Below are positions 42,550 through 50,433 of a stretch of DNA of 64,000 bases, in pieces. Position numbers and translations under genes: made by a program. Positions within the stretch are counted from its first letter, which is position 1. The number at the start of each line of letters is the position of its first letter. Source of the stretch: Rufibacter sp. DG15C (GTDB lineage Bacteria > Bacteroidota > Bacteroidia > Cytophagales > Hymenobacteraceae); assembly GCF_001577755.1 (NCBI RefSeq), contig NZ_CP010776.1, positions 558,001-622,000 on the forward strand, written 5' to 3'. The notes below the pieces were generated by a model. That model worked only from the letters and a program-made list of their open reading frames with translations. It ran no database searches and was not told where the DNA came from.

Positions 42550-42585
42550 CGTTTTTGACCTTTTTTTAGGGAAATAGGCCAAAAC
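42550..42585. repeat. Dispersed palindromic element, copy 20 (degenerate)
   Basis: CGTTTTTGACC, a centre with TTTTTTTAGGGAAAT, then AGGCCAAAAC. Its right end runs into the dsbD terminator. Confidence 0.65.
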
Positions 42586-42624
42586 AGAGAAGCCCCAGCA
42601 TAAATGTCAGGGCTTCTCTGTTTT
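42581..42624 (-). terminator. Terminator of dsbD
   Basis: A perfect 15-bp stem, AAAACAGAGAAGCCC and its complement, with a 14-nt loop, 13 bp beyond the minus-strand stop codon. On the minus strand the right arm ends in TTTT. Confidence 0.75.
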
Positions 42625-42637
42625 AACAATTTAATAC

Positions 42638-44848
42638 TTATTGCGCCTGTTGCTTGGCTTTGTAAGCGGCTACGCCGGCGTCTAAGAATTGAATGAACTT
42701 CTGGACGTCTTTCTCATAGGCCACCGGTTTTACCAGCATGTTCTCGTTCTCGTCCATGAGCACGTAATACGGCTGGGCGTTCACGTTGAACTTGGTCACC
42801 TGGTAATCGGCGTATTTTTTACCGAGGGTGGTTTTCTCCTTCTGGTCGTAGGTGCTGGTGTACCACTCGTTTTTAGGGAGTTCGGTTTTGTCATCTACAT
42901 AGAGCGCGGCAATCACGAAGTTCTCCCGCAGGCGTTTCAGAACCTCGGGGTCCGACCAGACGTTAGCCTCCATCTCACGGCAGTTCACGCAGCCGTGGCC
43001 CGTGAAGTCAATGAAGATGGGCTTGCCCTGCTCCTCGGCGCAACGCTTGGCTTGCTCCAGGTCAAAATAACCTTGCAAATTGTGCGGCAGTTCTAGAAAC
43101 TCGGCGTATTTGGGTGTCTCGCATAAGGTAGAAACCGTCGTTCCGCCAGCAGTGGTGCCTCTATTGGAATACAGGTCAAAGTCTATGGTAGACTGCGGCG
43201 GCAGGTAACCGGCTAGGGCTTTCAAAGGCGCACCAAACATGCCAGGGATTAAGTAAACTACAAACGAAAACGTGGCAATGGCCAACAACAGCCTCGGCAC
43301 GCCTAAAAACGGCAAGTCTGAATCATGGGAGAACTTGAGTTTGCCCAACAGGTACACGCCCATCAGCGCGAAAATCACTATCCAAAGCGCCAGATACACC
43401 TCGCGGTCCAGCAAGCGCCAGTGGTAGACTTGGTCGGCTACGCTCAAGAACTTAAGCGCCAGCGCCAGTTCAATAAAGCCCAGACACACTTTCACGGAGT
43501 TCAACCAACCCCCAGACTTGGGCAGGCTGCTCAGCCAGTTCGGGAAGATAGCAAACAAGGTAAATGGCAAGGCAAAGGCCAGGGAATACGCGAACATGCC
43601 GGCAATGGGCTTAAGCGTCTCGCCGCCCGCCGACATTACCAGGATAGAACCTACAATGGGGCCGGTGCAGGAAAATGACACCAGCACCAGCGTGATGGCC
43701 ATGAAAAACACACCGTAATAGCCGCCTTTGTCTGCCTGCGCATCTGCCTTGTTCACCAGCCAATGCGGGAGGGTAATCTCAAACATGCCCAGGAAAGACA
43801 TGGCAAAAAACAGGAAAATGGCGAAGAACAGCAGGTTAGGGAACCAGTGCGTACTCAGGAAATTGGCGGCCTCGGGCCCGGCCAGTTTGGCCACCAGCGT
43901 CCCGATTAAGGTATAAATAGCAATGATGGACAAGCCGTAAATCAAGGCTTTCATGATGGCTTGTCCGCGGCTAGCGCTGCCGCCAGTAAAGAAGGTTACC
44001 GTCATGGGCACCATCGGGAAGACGCAGGGCGTAAGCAGGGCAATCATCCCAGAGAGGAACGCACCCAGCATGAACTCCCAAAGCGTTTCGGTGGGCAAAC
44101 CGCCGGCAGTGGCTCCACCACCCATGACCGCAGGGGCTGCTATAGTGGCAGTATCAGCTTTCTTATCTGCTTGGGCTGCTCTGGAATTCTCTATGTCTTT
44201 GTTGGGAAAAGGCGTGGTGGCAGTCAAGGAATCCACCGTAGTAGAAGCTAGTCCCGCCGAAGTAGAAACAGAGGTGCTTCTTGCTTTGTCCAAGGCACTC
44301 GTCGCAGGTGTTTGCTCAGTACCAGTGGTGGTAGTGGGAGTCGCAGGGGTTATAGTAGGCGCGGCGCCCGGCAAGACTTTTATCTGGGTGAAGTTGAAAT
44401 CGCCTTCGCCGGGAATGCACTGGCCGGTCACATCAGAACAAACCTGGTACTCATAGCTGCCTTTCAGGACTAAGGTGGGCTGCAAGACTTTGATGCGCTG
44501 CCTGAACTGGGCCGTCTTGGTAAAATAAGTGTATTCGCCGCCCCAGGTGTCATCGTATTTTTTCTTCGGGCCCATGGGTTTCACCTTGCCCACCAGCGCA
44601 AAAGACGGGTGCTTCTGGAACGTGAACGTGGTCACCATCGGGCCCAGGTCCGGGTCAAAGTCAGAGGAGTAGAGGTACCAGTCAGGGATAATTTTCGCGT
44701 TGAAAATAAGGTCCACCTCCTCGCCTACTTTCACCTCTGTGCTGGAGACGTCATAGCTCCAGCTGGACGGTTTTAATACTTGCGCCTGCACCATTGTCAC
44801 CAGAAGCAGCAAAGGAAGCAAGAACATCCACAGGCGTTTTAATGCCAT
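42638..44848 (-). CDS. dsbD: Thiol:disulfide interchange protein DsbD
   Basis: The 736-residue product has a signal peptide, an N-terminal DsbD-alpha-like immunoglobulin domain (about 25-155; VCSDVTGQCIPGEGDF), a Thr/Ala-rich linker, an eight-segment CcdA-like membrane domain with the redox cysteines in ALLTPCVFPMVPM and SFSCTGPIVGS, and a C-terminal thioredoxin domain with GHGCVNCREME. It carries electrons from cytoplasmic thioredoxin across the inner membrane to periplasmic thiols. The Thr/Ala linker (about 160-245) is long and low in complexity. A thioredoxin gene lies 6 kb away. Confidence 0.93.
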   Translation of the reverse strand: MALKRLWMFLLPLLLLVTMVQAQVLKPSSWSYDVSSTEVKVGEEVDLIFNAKIIPDWYLYSSDFDPDLGPMVTTFTFQKHPSFALVGKVKPMGPKKKYDDTWGGEYTYFTKTAQFRQRIKVLQPTLVLKGSYEYQVCSDVTGQCIPGEGDFNFTQIKVLPGAAPTITPATPTTTTGTEQTPATSALDKARSTSVSTSAGLASTTVDSLTATTPFPNKDIENSRAAQADKKADTATIAAPAVMGGGATAGGLPTETLWEFMLGAFLSGMIALLTPCVFPMVPMTVTFFTGGSASRGQAIMKALIYGLSIIAIYTLIGTLVAKLAGPEAANFLSTHWFPNLLFFAIFLFFAMSFLGMFEITLPHWLVNKADAQADKGGYYGVFFMAITLVLVSFSCTGPIVGSILVMSAGGETLKPIAGMFAYSLAFALPFTLFAIFPNWLSSLPKSGGWLNSVKVCLGFIELALALKFLSVADQVYHWRLLDREVYLALWIVIFALMGVYLLGKLKFSHDSDLPFLGVPRLLLAIATFSFVVYLIPGMFGAPLKALAGYLPPQSTIDFDLYSNRGTTAGGTTVSTLCETPKYAEFLELPHNLQGYFDLEQAKRCAEEQGKPIFIDFTGHGCVNCREMEANVWSDPEVLKRLRENFVIAALYVDDKTELPKNEWYTSTYDQKEKTTLGKKYADYQVTKFNVNAQPYYVLMDENENMLVKPVAYEKDVQKFIQFLDAGVAAYKAKQQAQ

Positions 44849-45070
44849 ATCATTTAAAAGTTACGGTCTTCAATAAAGAGGCAAATTACTACAATTACCC
44901 CATAAACAAGTACAACTCAACAGAAAGCCCTTTGTTCAAACATAGAGAAAAGGCTTACCTTCTGGGGCAAATCTCGTAGACCAAACGGTTATTAGCACTT
45001 TGATAGTGCTGATAAACCGTTAAATTTGACCTAATCTGGTTTCTTGACACCTTGAGAGCCGGTATACTCT

Positions 45071-46381
45071 ATGATCCTAAATATCTTCTTGACCTTGTTT
45101 CTGGTGGCGCTCAACGGCTTCTTTGTGGCCGCCGAATTTGCGTTGGTAAAAGTGCGCGCCTCCCAGATAGAACTACGTGCCCAAGCCGGAAACAATCTGG
45201 CTAAAATCGCTTTTCACATGATTGGCCATTTGGATGCCTACCTGTCAGCCACTCAGTTGGGTATTACACTAGCCTCCCTAGGCTTGGGTTGGATTGGCGA
45301 AGGCGTGGTTTCTGAGATCATCATTGCCATCATGCACGCGGCGGGCTTTAATCCTGACCCAGTTCTGGCCCATAAGATTGCGCTTCCTATCTCTTTTGCC
45401 GTCATCACCGTCCTGCACATTGTGTTCGGAGAGCTGGCGCCTAAGTCCCTGGCCATTCAGCGGCCAGAGTCCACCACCTTGGCCGTGGCCGTGCCCTTGC
45501 GGATTGTGTACTATGTACTGCTTCCCTTCATCTGGGTGTTGAATGGCCTTTCTAATTTTATCCTGAAGCGGGTGGGCATCACGCCCATGCACGGTTCTGA
45601 GGTGCACACCGCCGAGGAACTGCGCCTGCTCTTTGAGCAGTCCGCTGAGAGCGGTGAGATAGGCGACAGCCAGCAACAGCTCATGGAGAACGTCTTTGAG
45701 TTCAATGAGCGCATGGTCAAGCAGATCATGGTGCCCCGCACCAAACTGGTGGCCCTTGACCTGGAATCTACCGAGGACGAGATCTTCAAAGTGGTTTTCA
45801 ACGAAGGCTACACCCGCATGCCCGTCTACCGCGACACCATTGACAACATTGTGGGCATTCTCTATGTGAAGGACCTTCTGGTAGTACTGCGCGCCGGCGA
45901 ACAGGTGAGCCTAGAGAAACTTATGCGCTCTGCGTACTACGTACCGGAGACCAAGAAAATCAGCCGCTTGCTCAAGGATTTCCAGCGTAACCGGATGCAC
46001 ATTGCTGTGGTGTCAGATGAGTTTGGCGGCACCTCGGGTATTGTCACCATTGAAGATATCATTGAAGAGCTGGTAGGTGAGATTCAGGATGAGTACGATG
46101 AAGAGGTTCCGCTTATTGAAAAGACCGGCGACTTTGAGTACAAGGTTAATACCTCTGTATCCATCCAAGATGCCAATGATGACCTGCCCTACCCCCTACC
46201 CGAAGGCGAAGACTATGAAACCGTGGGCGGCTACCTGAACATGATTTACGGCCGCATCCCAGAGATTGGCGACACCGTAGTGCACGGCGTCTACGAGTTC
46301 AAGATTCTGGAAAAGACCGAGCGCAACGTAGAGTCCGTCCTCCTCACCGTCACCGAGGACAAGCGCGACGATATCTTGTAA
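45071..46381 (+). CDS. CNNM/CorC-type membrane protein with CBS domains (hemolysin family)
   Basis: The 436-residue product has the DUF21/CNNM membrane domain (about 1-195, start LNIFLTLFLVALNGFFVAAEFALVKVR), a CBS pair (about 210-335; VPRTKLVALDLESTEDEIFK and GTSGIVTIEDIIEELVGEIQDE) and a CorC/HlyC C-terminal domain. These proteins are linked to Mg2+ or other divalent ion transport. The older 'hemolysin' name is misleading. The upstream gap holds an imperfect hairpin at 44984-45021 (AACGGTT...AACCGTT) of unknown role. A palindromic element copy follows. Confidence 0.92.
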   Translation: MILNIFLTLFLVALNGFFVAAEFALVKVRASQIELRAQAGNNLAKIAFHMIGHLDAYLSATQLGITLASLGLGWIGEGVVSEIIIAIMHAAGFNPDPVLAHKIALPISFAVITVLHIVFGELAPKSLAIQRPESTTLAVAVPLRIVYYVLLPFIWVLNGLSNFILKRVGITPMHGSEVHTAEELRLLFEQSAESGEIGDSQQQLMENVFEFNERMVKQIMVPRTKLVALDLESTEDEIFKVVFNEGYTRMPVYRDTIDNIVGILYVKDLLVVLRAGEQVSLEKLMRSAYYVPETKKISRLLKDFQRNRMHIAVVSDEFGGTSGIVTIEDIIEELVGEIQDEYDEEVPLIEKTGDFEYKVNTSVSIQDANDDLPYPLPEGEDYETVGGYLNMIYGRIPEIGDTVVHGVYEFKILEKTERNVESVLLTVTEDKRDDIL

Positions 46382-46405
46382 ACGTTTTTACTCTTCTTGT
46401 ATCAT

Positions 46406-46447
46406 ACCGTTTTCGGCCTGTTTTCTCTAAAGCAGGCCGAAAACGGT
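46406..46447. repeat. Dispersed palindromic element, copy 21
   Basis: ACCGTTTTCGGCCTG, centre TTTTCTCTAAAG, then CAGGCCGAAAACGGT. Both arms carry the TTTTC/GAAAA variant, and the flanking ACC/GGT pairs. Confidence 0.9.
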
Positions 46448-46534
46448 TTAAGCAACATCTGACAAATAAATGCTTTGGTTTTCTTGAACATACTACCTTC
46501 AGGTAAGACATTCATAACTTTTGTCCCTGCTAAA

Positions 46535-46942
46535 ATGAAGTACCAGAAATTGCTCCTTTCAGTATGGTTTATAGTCTTGATGTTCAGTTGTAGAACGGCT
46601 GGAAAACCCGGTGCAAGATTGAGTAGAGCAGAATTTATAGACAGCTTCAAGACCATTAGCTTTTGCAGATGTGTGGAATTAGCTAACAATAAGAAACTTG
46701 ATTTAGCAGATGATGATGTTAGCTGCCGTCCGCCTGACTGGCTTTACTCTGAAGGGGACGCGATAGATAGTCTGGTGTTGCGTGAAGTTAAAAAAATAAG
46801 GCTGGACTCTTTGGATAGAGCTCAATACCAAGTGGCCGAAGGAATGGACGGCAAGCATGTCATTTCCTCTTGCCTTACCTTCTATAACAGCCAAGCATTG
46901 GAGACTTCAGCTAGAAGGAGGGCCAAATTTCTAGGTTATTAG
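46535..46942 (+). CDS. Small lipoprotein, unknown function
   Basis: The 135-residue product has a signal peptide II with lipobox VLMFSC (Cys19). The mature part contains CRCVELANNKKLDLADDDVSCRPPDW and SSCLTFYNS, four further cysteines that could form disulfides in the periplasm. No family recognised. The ATG at 46535 begins the signal; an upstream ATG at 46475 does not. Codon use is more AT-rich than its neighbours. The gap that follows (46943-47148) has no gene. Confidence 0.6.
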   Translation: MKYQKLLLSVWFIVLMFSCRTAGKPGARLSRAEFIDSFKTISFCRCVELANNKKLDLADDDVSCRPPDWLYSEGDAIDSLVLREVKKIRLDSLDRAQYQVAEGMDGKHVISSCLTFYNSQALETSARRRAKFLGY

Positions 46943-47148
46943 AATCCTGTATAAATTGAAATTAGCGTACTAGAATCGTTTCTTAAATACTAAACCCAAA
47001 AAGAACTCCAGAATCTATAAAGCAGTTTTAAAGCATCTTGACTTGGCGAACTAAGTCAAATATTTTCAAGTTTTTTTCACCCCAAAAGAAAACGTTTTCC
47101 CCTCGGCTCTCAGCCGGTTTTCTGGTTTCTGCGTAGGTGTAGCACCTG

Positions 47149-47190
47149 TCCGTTTTTGGCCTGTTTCTGTGAAAACAGGCCAAAAACGGA
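47149..47190. repeat. Dispersed palindromic element, copy 22
   Basis: TCCGTTTTTGGCCTGTTT, centre CTGTG, then AAAACAGGCCAAAAACGGA. The arms are near perfect. An upstream in-frame ATG of the NUDIX gene lies inside it. Confidence 0.9.
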
Positions 47191-47215
47191 TAACTTCGGT
47201 TTTACTTACGTTTAC

Positions 47216-47776
47216 ATGACCACGCCCCAACCCTGGATTATCCTAAAATCTGAGACTGTTTTCAAGCACCGCTGGTACAACCTGCGCCAAGACACGGTGC
47301 AGCTGCCCAACGGCCTAATTCTCGATGATTATTTTGTAAGCGTACGGCCGGCGGGGGCGCTGGTGTTTCCGGTAACCGCAGATGGCCAGGTGATTTTTGT
47401 GCGCCAGTACAAGCACGCGGCCGGCAAGATTCTGTTGGAGCTGCCCGGTGGCATGTTTGACGCAGAAACCGAAGACCCCAGTGAGGCTGCCGCCCGTGAG
47501 TTTTATGAAGAAACTGGGTACAGTGTAGCGTCCATTTCTCCTATTGGCATTCTCTATGACAACCCCACCAAAGACACCAGCCAGGTACACTTATTCATAG
47601 CGCATGGTGCCCAGCTCACCGGTGCCCCAGAGTGGGACGTGACCGAATGCGTGGAGGTGGTGCCTATTCCGTTGGCAGAGGTCATGCCTAAAATTATGGC
47701 TGGCGAGATTCAGGTGTCTTGCTCTGTGTCTTTGTGTTTTATGGCCTTGCAGCACTTGCAAAAAACTGTGTTTTAA
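47216..47776 (+). CDS. NUDIX hydrolase (ADP-ribose pyrophosphatase-like)
   Basis: The 186-residue product contains a NUDIX box: LPGGMFDAETEDPSEA, then AAREFYEETGY. The REx2EE core is intact, with one extra residue between the Gly and the first Glu. The VRPAGALVFPVTADGQVIFVRQYKHAAG strand before the box, and the overall length, match the ADP-ribose or nucleoside-diphosphate sugar pyrophosphatase subgroup. It is cytoplasmic and Mg2+-dependent. The ATG at 47216 is chosen because the open frame to 47156 is repeat-derived. Confidence 0.9.
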   Translation: MTTPQPWIILKSETVFKHRWYNLRQDTVQLPNGLILDDYFVSVRPAGALVFPVTADGQVIFVRQYKHAAGKILLELPGGMFDAETEDPSEAAAREFYEETGYSVASISPIGILYDNPTKDTSQVHLFIAHGAQLTGAPEWDVTECVEVVPIPLAEVMPKIMAGEIQVSCSVSLCFMALQHLQKTVF

Positions 47777-47970
47777 GCGGTTCTTTTAGAGAGAATGGCT
47801 TGGTTTCTCTGGGGCTTTTAGGATTTCTGAAGAAAATTTAGCGCTAAGCCCAACTACCGGCGCTAAATGAAGTATAGGAGTAAGTTGAGGCATCGCCCCA
47901 TCGGCTGGGCGTACCATTTTCTTGACAGGAAGGCCTCAGTCGTACATATCCTATCTTCCTTCGCACACCC

Positions 47971-48558
47971 ATGGCAGAGAAAACAGAAAAACAGTTTTCT
48001 GAACTAGATTCCCCCAAAGTAAAACGGTCTAAAAAGGGCACCGAAACCATGTTCCGCATCACGGCCACCAACCAGATGCGCTTGAGTGACATGGCCGACA
48101 ACAAGGCGCACATTCTCCTCACCATTAACTCCATCATTGTCTCCATTGTGGTGTCATTGCTGTTGCGCAAGCTGGGCACCGAGCCCAATTTGCTTATTCC
48201 CACCATCTGCTTTCTCATCACGTGCCTGGTAACTATTGTATCGGCTATTTTGGTGACTATGCCCAGAATCACTGAGGGCTCCTTCTCTAGAGAGGACATC
48301 ATGAACAGAAAGGTGAATCTGCTGTTCTTCGGGAACTACCACAGCATGCGCTATGAGGACTATGAGGAAGGCATCAAGACCATGATGAACGACTCTGACT
48401 TTCTCTACACTAGTATGATCAAGGACAACTACAGCTTGGGTCTAGTGTTGGAAAGCAAATACCGCCGGCTACGTTTCTCCTACATGTTCTTCATGATCGG
48501 CTTTATCATCTCGGTACTCACTTTTGTAGTAGCCGAGGTGATCAGCACGCCGCTCTAG
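47971..48558 (+). CDS. Pycsar effector-like membrane protein (PycTM family, DUF5706)
   Basis: The 195-residue product carries the PycTM signature FRITATNQMRLSDMADNKAHILLTINSIIVSIVVSLLL. It has a first membrane segment near 55-72, a second near 78-98, a charged cytoplasmic stretch with NLLFFGNYHSMRYEDYEEGI, and a final membrane segment (FFMIGFIISVLTFVVAEV). In Pycsar anti-phage systems such proteins respond to cCMP or cUMP and damage the membrane. No cyclase gene lies beside it here; neighbours are NUDIX and gamma-carbonic anhydrase genes. It may be a housekeeping member of the family, which is common in Bacteroidota. Confidence 0.75.
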   Translation: MAEKTEKQFSELDSPKVKRSKKGTETMFRITATNQMRLSDMADNKAHILLTINSIIVSIVVSLLLRKLGTEPNLLIPTICFLITCLVTIVSAILVTMPRITEGSFSREDIMNRKVNLLFFGNYHSMRYEDYEEGIKTMMNDSDFLYTSMIKDNYSLGLVLESKYRRLRFSYMFFMIGFIISVLTFVVAEVISTPL

Positions 48559-48564
48559 GAAAGG

Positions 48565-48601
48565 TGATTTTGGGCTGTTTTCTGGAAATCAGGATGAAAT
48601 C
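48565..48601. repeat. Dispersed palindromic element, copy 23 (degenerate)
   Basis: GATTTTGGGCTG, centre TTTTCTGGAAAT, then CAGGATGAAATC. The sequence has drifted but the outer GATTT/AAATC pairing is kept. It starts 7 bp after a stop codon and ends in the stop codon of the opposite gene. Confidence 0.6.
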
Positions 48602-49133
48602 AAATCCCTTGCTTCTCCTCCCCTTCCTGAAACCAGCTAGCGTACAAAACATAGTTATTAGCTGTCTGCGCCATTCCTGTGATTTGGTCAGGGCTTAGGG
48701 CTTTCACTTTTTTAGCGGGAACACCGGCGTAGATGTGTCCGCTTTCGCAGATGGTGTTCTCCAACACCACGGCCCCGGCGGCTATGATACAGTGCTGCTG
48801 TACTACGGCTTTGTCCATGACAATAGACCCCATTCCAATGAGTACGTTGTCCTCTACCGTACAGCCGTGCACCAGCGCGTTGTGGCCTATGCTCACGTTG
48901 TTGCCAATGGTAGTAGGCGCTTTCTGGTAGGTGCAATGAATGACAGCTCCATCCTGGATGTTGGTCTTGTTGCCGATGCGGATGCGGTGCACATCTCCTC
49001 TAATCACAGCATTGAACCAGACAGTGCATTGGTCGCCTAGTTGGACGTCTCCAACAATGGTAGCGTTGGGGGCAATAAAACAGGCATCGCCCAAGGTGGG
49101 CATGATTCCTTTGACAGGTAAGATAACTGGCAT
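48600..49133 (-). CDS. Gamma-carbonic anhydrase family protein
   Basis: The 177-residue product is a left-handed beta-helix hexapeptide-repeat trimer. Zinc-ligand histidines occur in GAVIHCTYQ and GHNALVHGCTV. The opening ACFIAPNATIVGDVQLGDQCTVWFNAVIRGDV is standard for the YrdA/PaaY group. It may hydrate CO2 or be a related enzyme; many members lack strong activity. A TAGCTTTG box lies 17 bp upstream of the ATG. Confidence 0.93.
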   Translation of the reverse strand: MPVILPVKGIMPTLGDACFIAPNATIVGDVQLGDQCTVWFNAVIRGDVHRIRIGNKTNIQDGAVIHCTYQKAPTTIGNNVSIGHNALVHGCTVEDNVLIGMGSIVMDKAVVQQHCIIAAGAVVLENTICESGHIYAGVPAKKVKALSPDQITGMAQTANNYVLYASWFQEGEEKQGI

Positions 49134-49149
49134 AGCGATATGGGTTTAA

Positions 49150-49157
49150 CAAAGCTA
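49150..49157 (-). promoter_or_regulatory. Bacteroidota -7 promoter box for the gamma-carbonic anhydrase gene
   Basis: Minus-strand TAGCTTTG lies just after the terminator of the upstream radical SAM gene. Confidence 0.5.
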
Positions 49158-49160
49158 AAA

Positions 49161-49195
49161 TAAAAAAGCCTCTCCAGAATGACAGGCTTTTTTTA
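49161..49195 (-). terminator. Terminator of the radical SAM gene
   Basis: TAAAAAAGCCT with AGGCTTTTTTTA and a 12-nt loop. On the minus strand the arm ends in a T run. A second weak hairpin with AAGGATT arms lies at 49286-49315, over the stop codon. Confidence 0.65.
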
Positions 49196-49313
49196 TTACA
49201 AAGCGGCGGCTTACCTACTTAACAGTATAAGAGGTCAGGGAAATGCAACCCGACCCGTTGATTTTTTTCAATTACTTCTTTCAATTAGAGTCAAGGATTT
49301 TCAATCCTTAACT

Positions 49314-50294
49314 CTATGACAGCATCTTCTTCCAGGTGCCTTTGCGGAGGTTGTACTTAAGGGTGCTGGGCAGGGCCTTCCACCAGTAGCTGTTCAGCTC
49401 CACGGCAAAGCTGGGTTGCATGTAACAGTTGATGGTACAGCCTTCGCAGGCGGGCAGTCGGCCTTCCAGGGCAATCAGTTCTTTTACTTCTTTGGATTTG
49501 TACAGGTCATACAACTGTCCTTGGATGGGAAAGGTTTTAGCGCCCAGATGATAGCATGGCAAGACCAACTCGTTTTCCGGCGAAATCACCAGCGTGGTGC
49601 TGGCCGCTTTGCAGACCGGTTTGTCAATATGATTCCCGCCGTCCTTGCGCAGTTTCACAAAAGCCTCGTTCAGGTACACCCATTTCTGCTTGCTGAAGGT
49701 GACCAGGTAATCCAGCTCCTGTTCTGACAGCTGGTCGCCGGTTTCTACCTGGTTGTACTCAAAGGCTGGGTTCAAGAGCAACATCAATTTATTGGGTAGG
49801 CAAATATCATTATACACCCGCTCAATCTGGTCAAGGTTGTGTTTGAAAACCGTGAACAGGATATCAGGACGCTCACCCAAGGATTTAGCTATTTGGATAG
49901 ACTCTAGCACGAAATCAAAACAAGCCACGCCTCTTCCGGTGTCATGCTCGGTCTTGTCCGCGGAGTCAAGGGAAAAGTGTAGCATATCCACCTTGCCTTT
50001 CAGGCGCTCGGCCCATTTGGGGTAGAGCATGCCGTTGGTGGTGAGCGTGGTAATGAAGCCCATCTCCTGTGCCGTGCCCAAAAACTGGTCTATCTGTCTA
50101 TGCAACAAGGGTTCACCACCGGTAAAATCCACCACGTTCACCCCCAGTCGGCGCAGGTCCTTCAGGTTCTGCTTCACATCCTCTAGCTCAATATACGGCG
50201 ACGGCTTCTCCCAAATGTCACAGAAGGAGCACTTGGCGTTGCACCGGTACGTCACGTAATAATTGGCCAGAACGGGATGATGGATTAAGCGCAT
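49314..50294 (-). CDS. Radical SAM protein with auxiliary cysteine cluster
   Basis: The 326-residue product has the 4Fe-4S motif CNAKCSFC (CxxxCxxC) near residue 18, DFTGGEPLLH (GGE motif), LTTNGMLYP and HFSLDSADKTEHD. A C-terminal region has additional cysteines (KPVCKAAS, LPCYHLG, LPACEGCTINCYM), a SPASM- or twitch-like arrangement. It should cleave SAM to a 5'-deoxyadenosyl radical; the substrate is unknown. It resembles MoaA/PqqE-type proteins used in peptide or lipid modification. No precursor peptide gene is evident beside it. Confidence 0.88.
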   Translation of the reverse strand: MRLIHHPVLANYYVTYRCNAKCSFCDIWEKPSPYIELEDVKQNLKDLRRLGVNVVDFTGGEPLLHRQIDQFLGTAQEMGFITTLTTNGMLYPKWAERLKGKVDMLHFSLDSADKTEHDTGRGVACFDFVLESIQIAKSLGERPDILFTVFKHNLDQIERVYNDICLPNKLMLLLNPAFEYNQVETGDQLSEQELDYLVTFSKQKWVYLNEAFVKLRKDGGNHIDKPVCKAASTTLVISPENELVLPCYHLGAKTFPIQGQLYDLYKSKEVKELIALEGRLPACEGCTINCYMQPSFAVELNSYWWKALPSTLKYNLRKGTWKKMLS

Positions 50295-50387
50295 TTAGGG
50301 TTGGTTCTACTGATGCCTTGGCTCCTGCAAGGTACGCATTGCATACGGGATTCAAGAAGAGGTGGCGAGTACCAATAGTTTTAAGCA

Positions 50388-50428
50388 CGCATTTTTGGCT
50401 TACTTTCCAGAAAACAGCCAAAAAAACG
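50388..50428. repeat. Dispersed palindromic element, copy 24
   Basis: CGCATTTTTGGCTTACTTT, centre CCAG, then AAAACAGCCAAAAAAACG. It lies between the TonB-dependent receptor stop and the radical SAM start, both on the minus strand. Confidence 0.8.
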
Positions 50429-50433
50429 ACTGC

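Noticed and set aside
47971-48558. The idea of a complete anti-phage Pycsar operon.
   Set aside because: No cyclase, HD or other effector gene is adjacent, so only an orphan effector-like protein can be supported.
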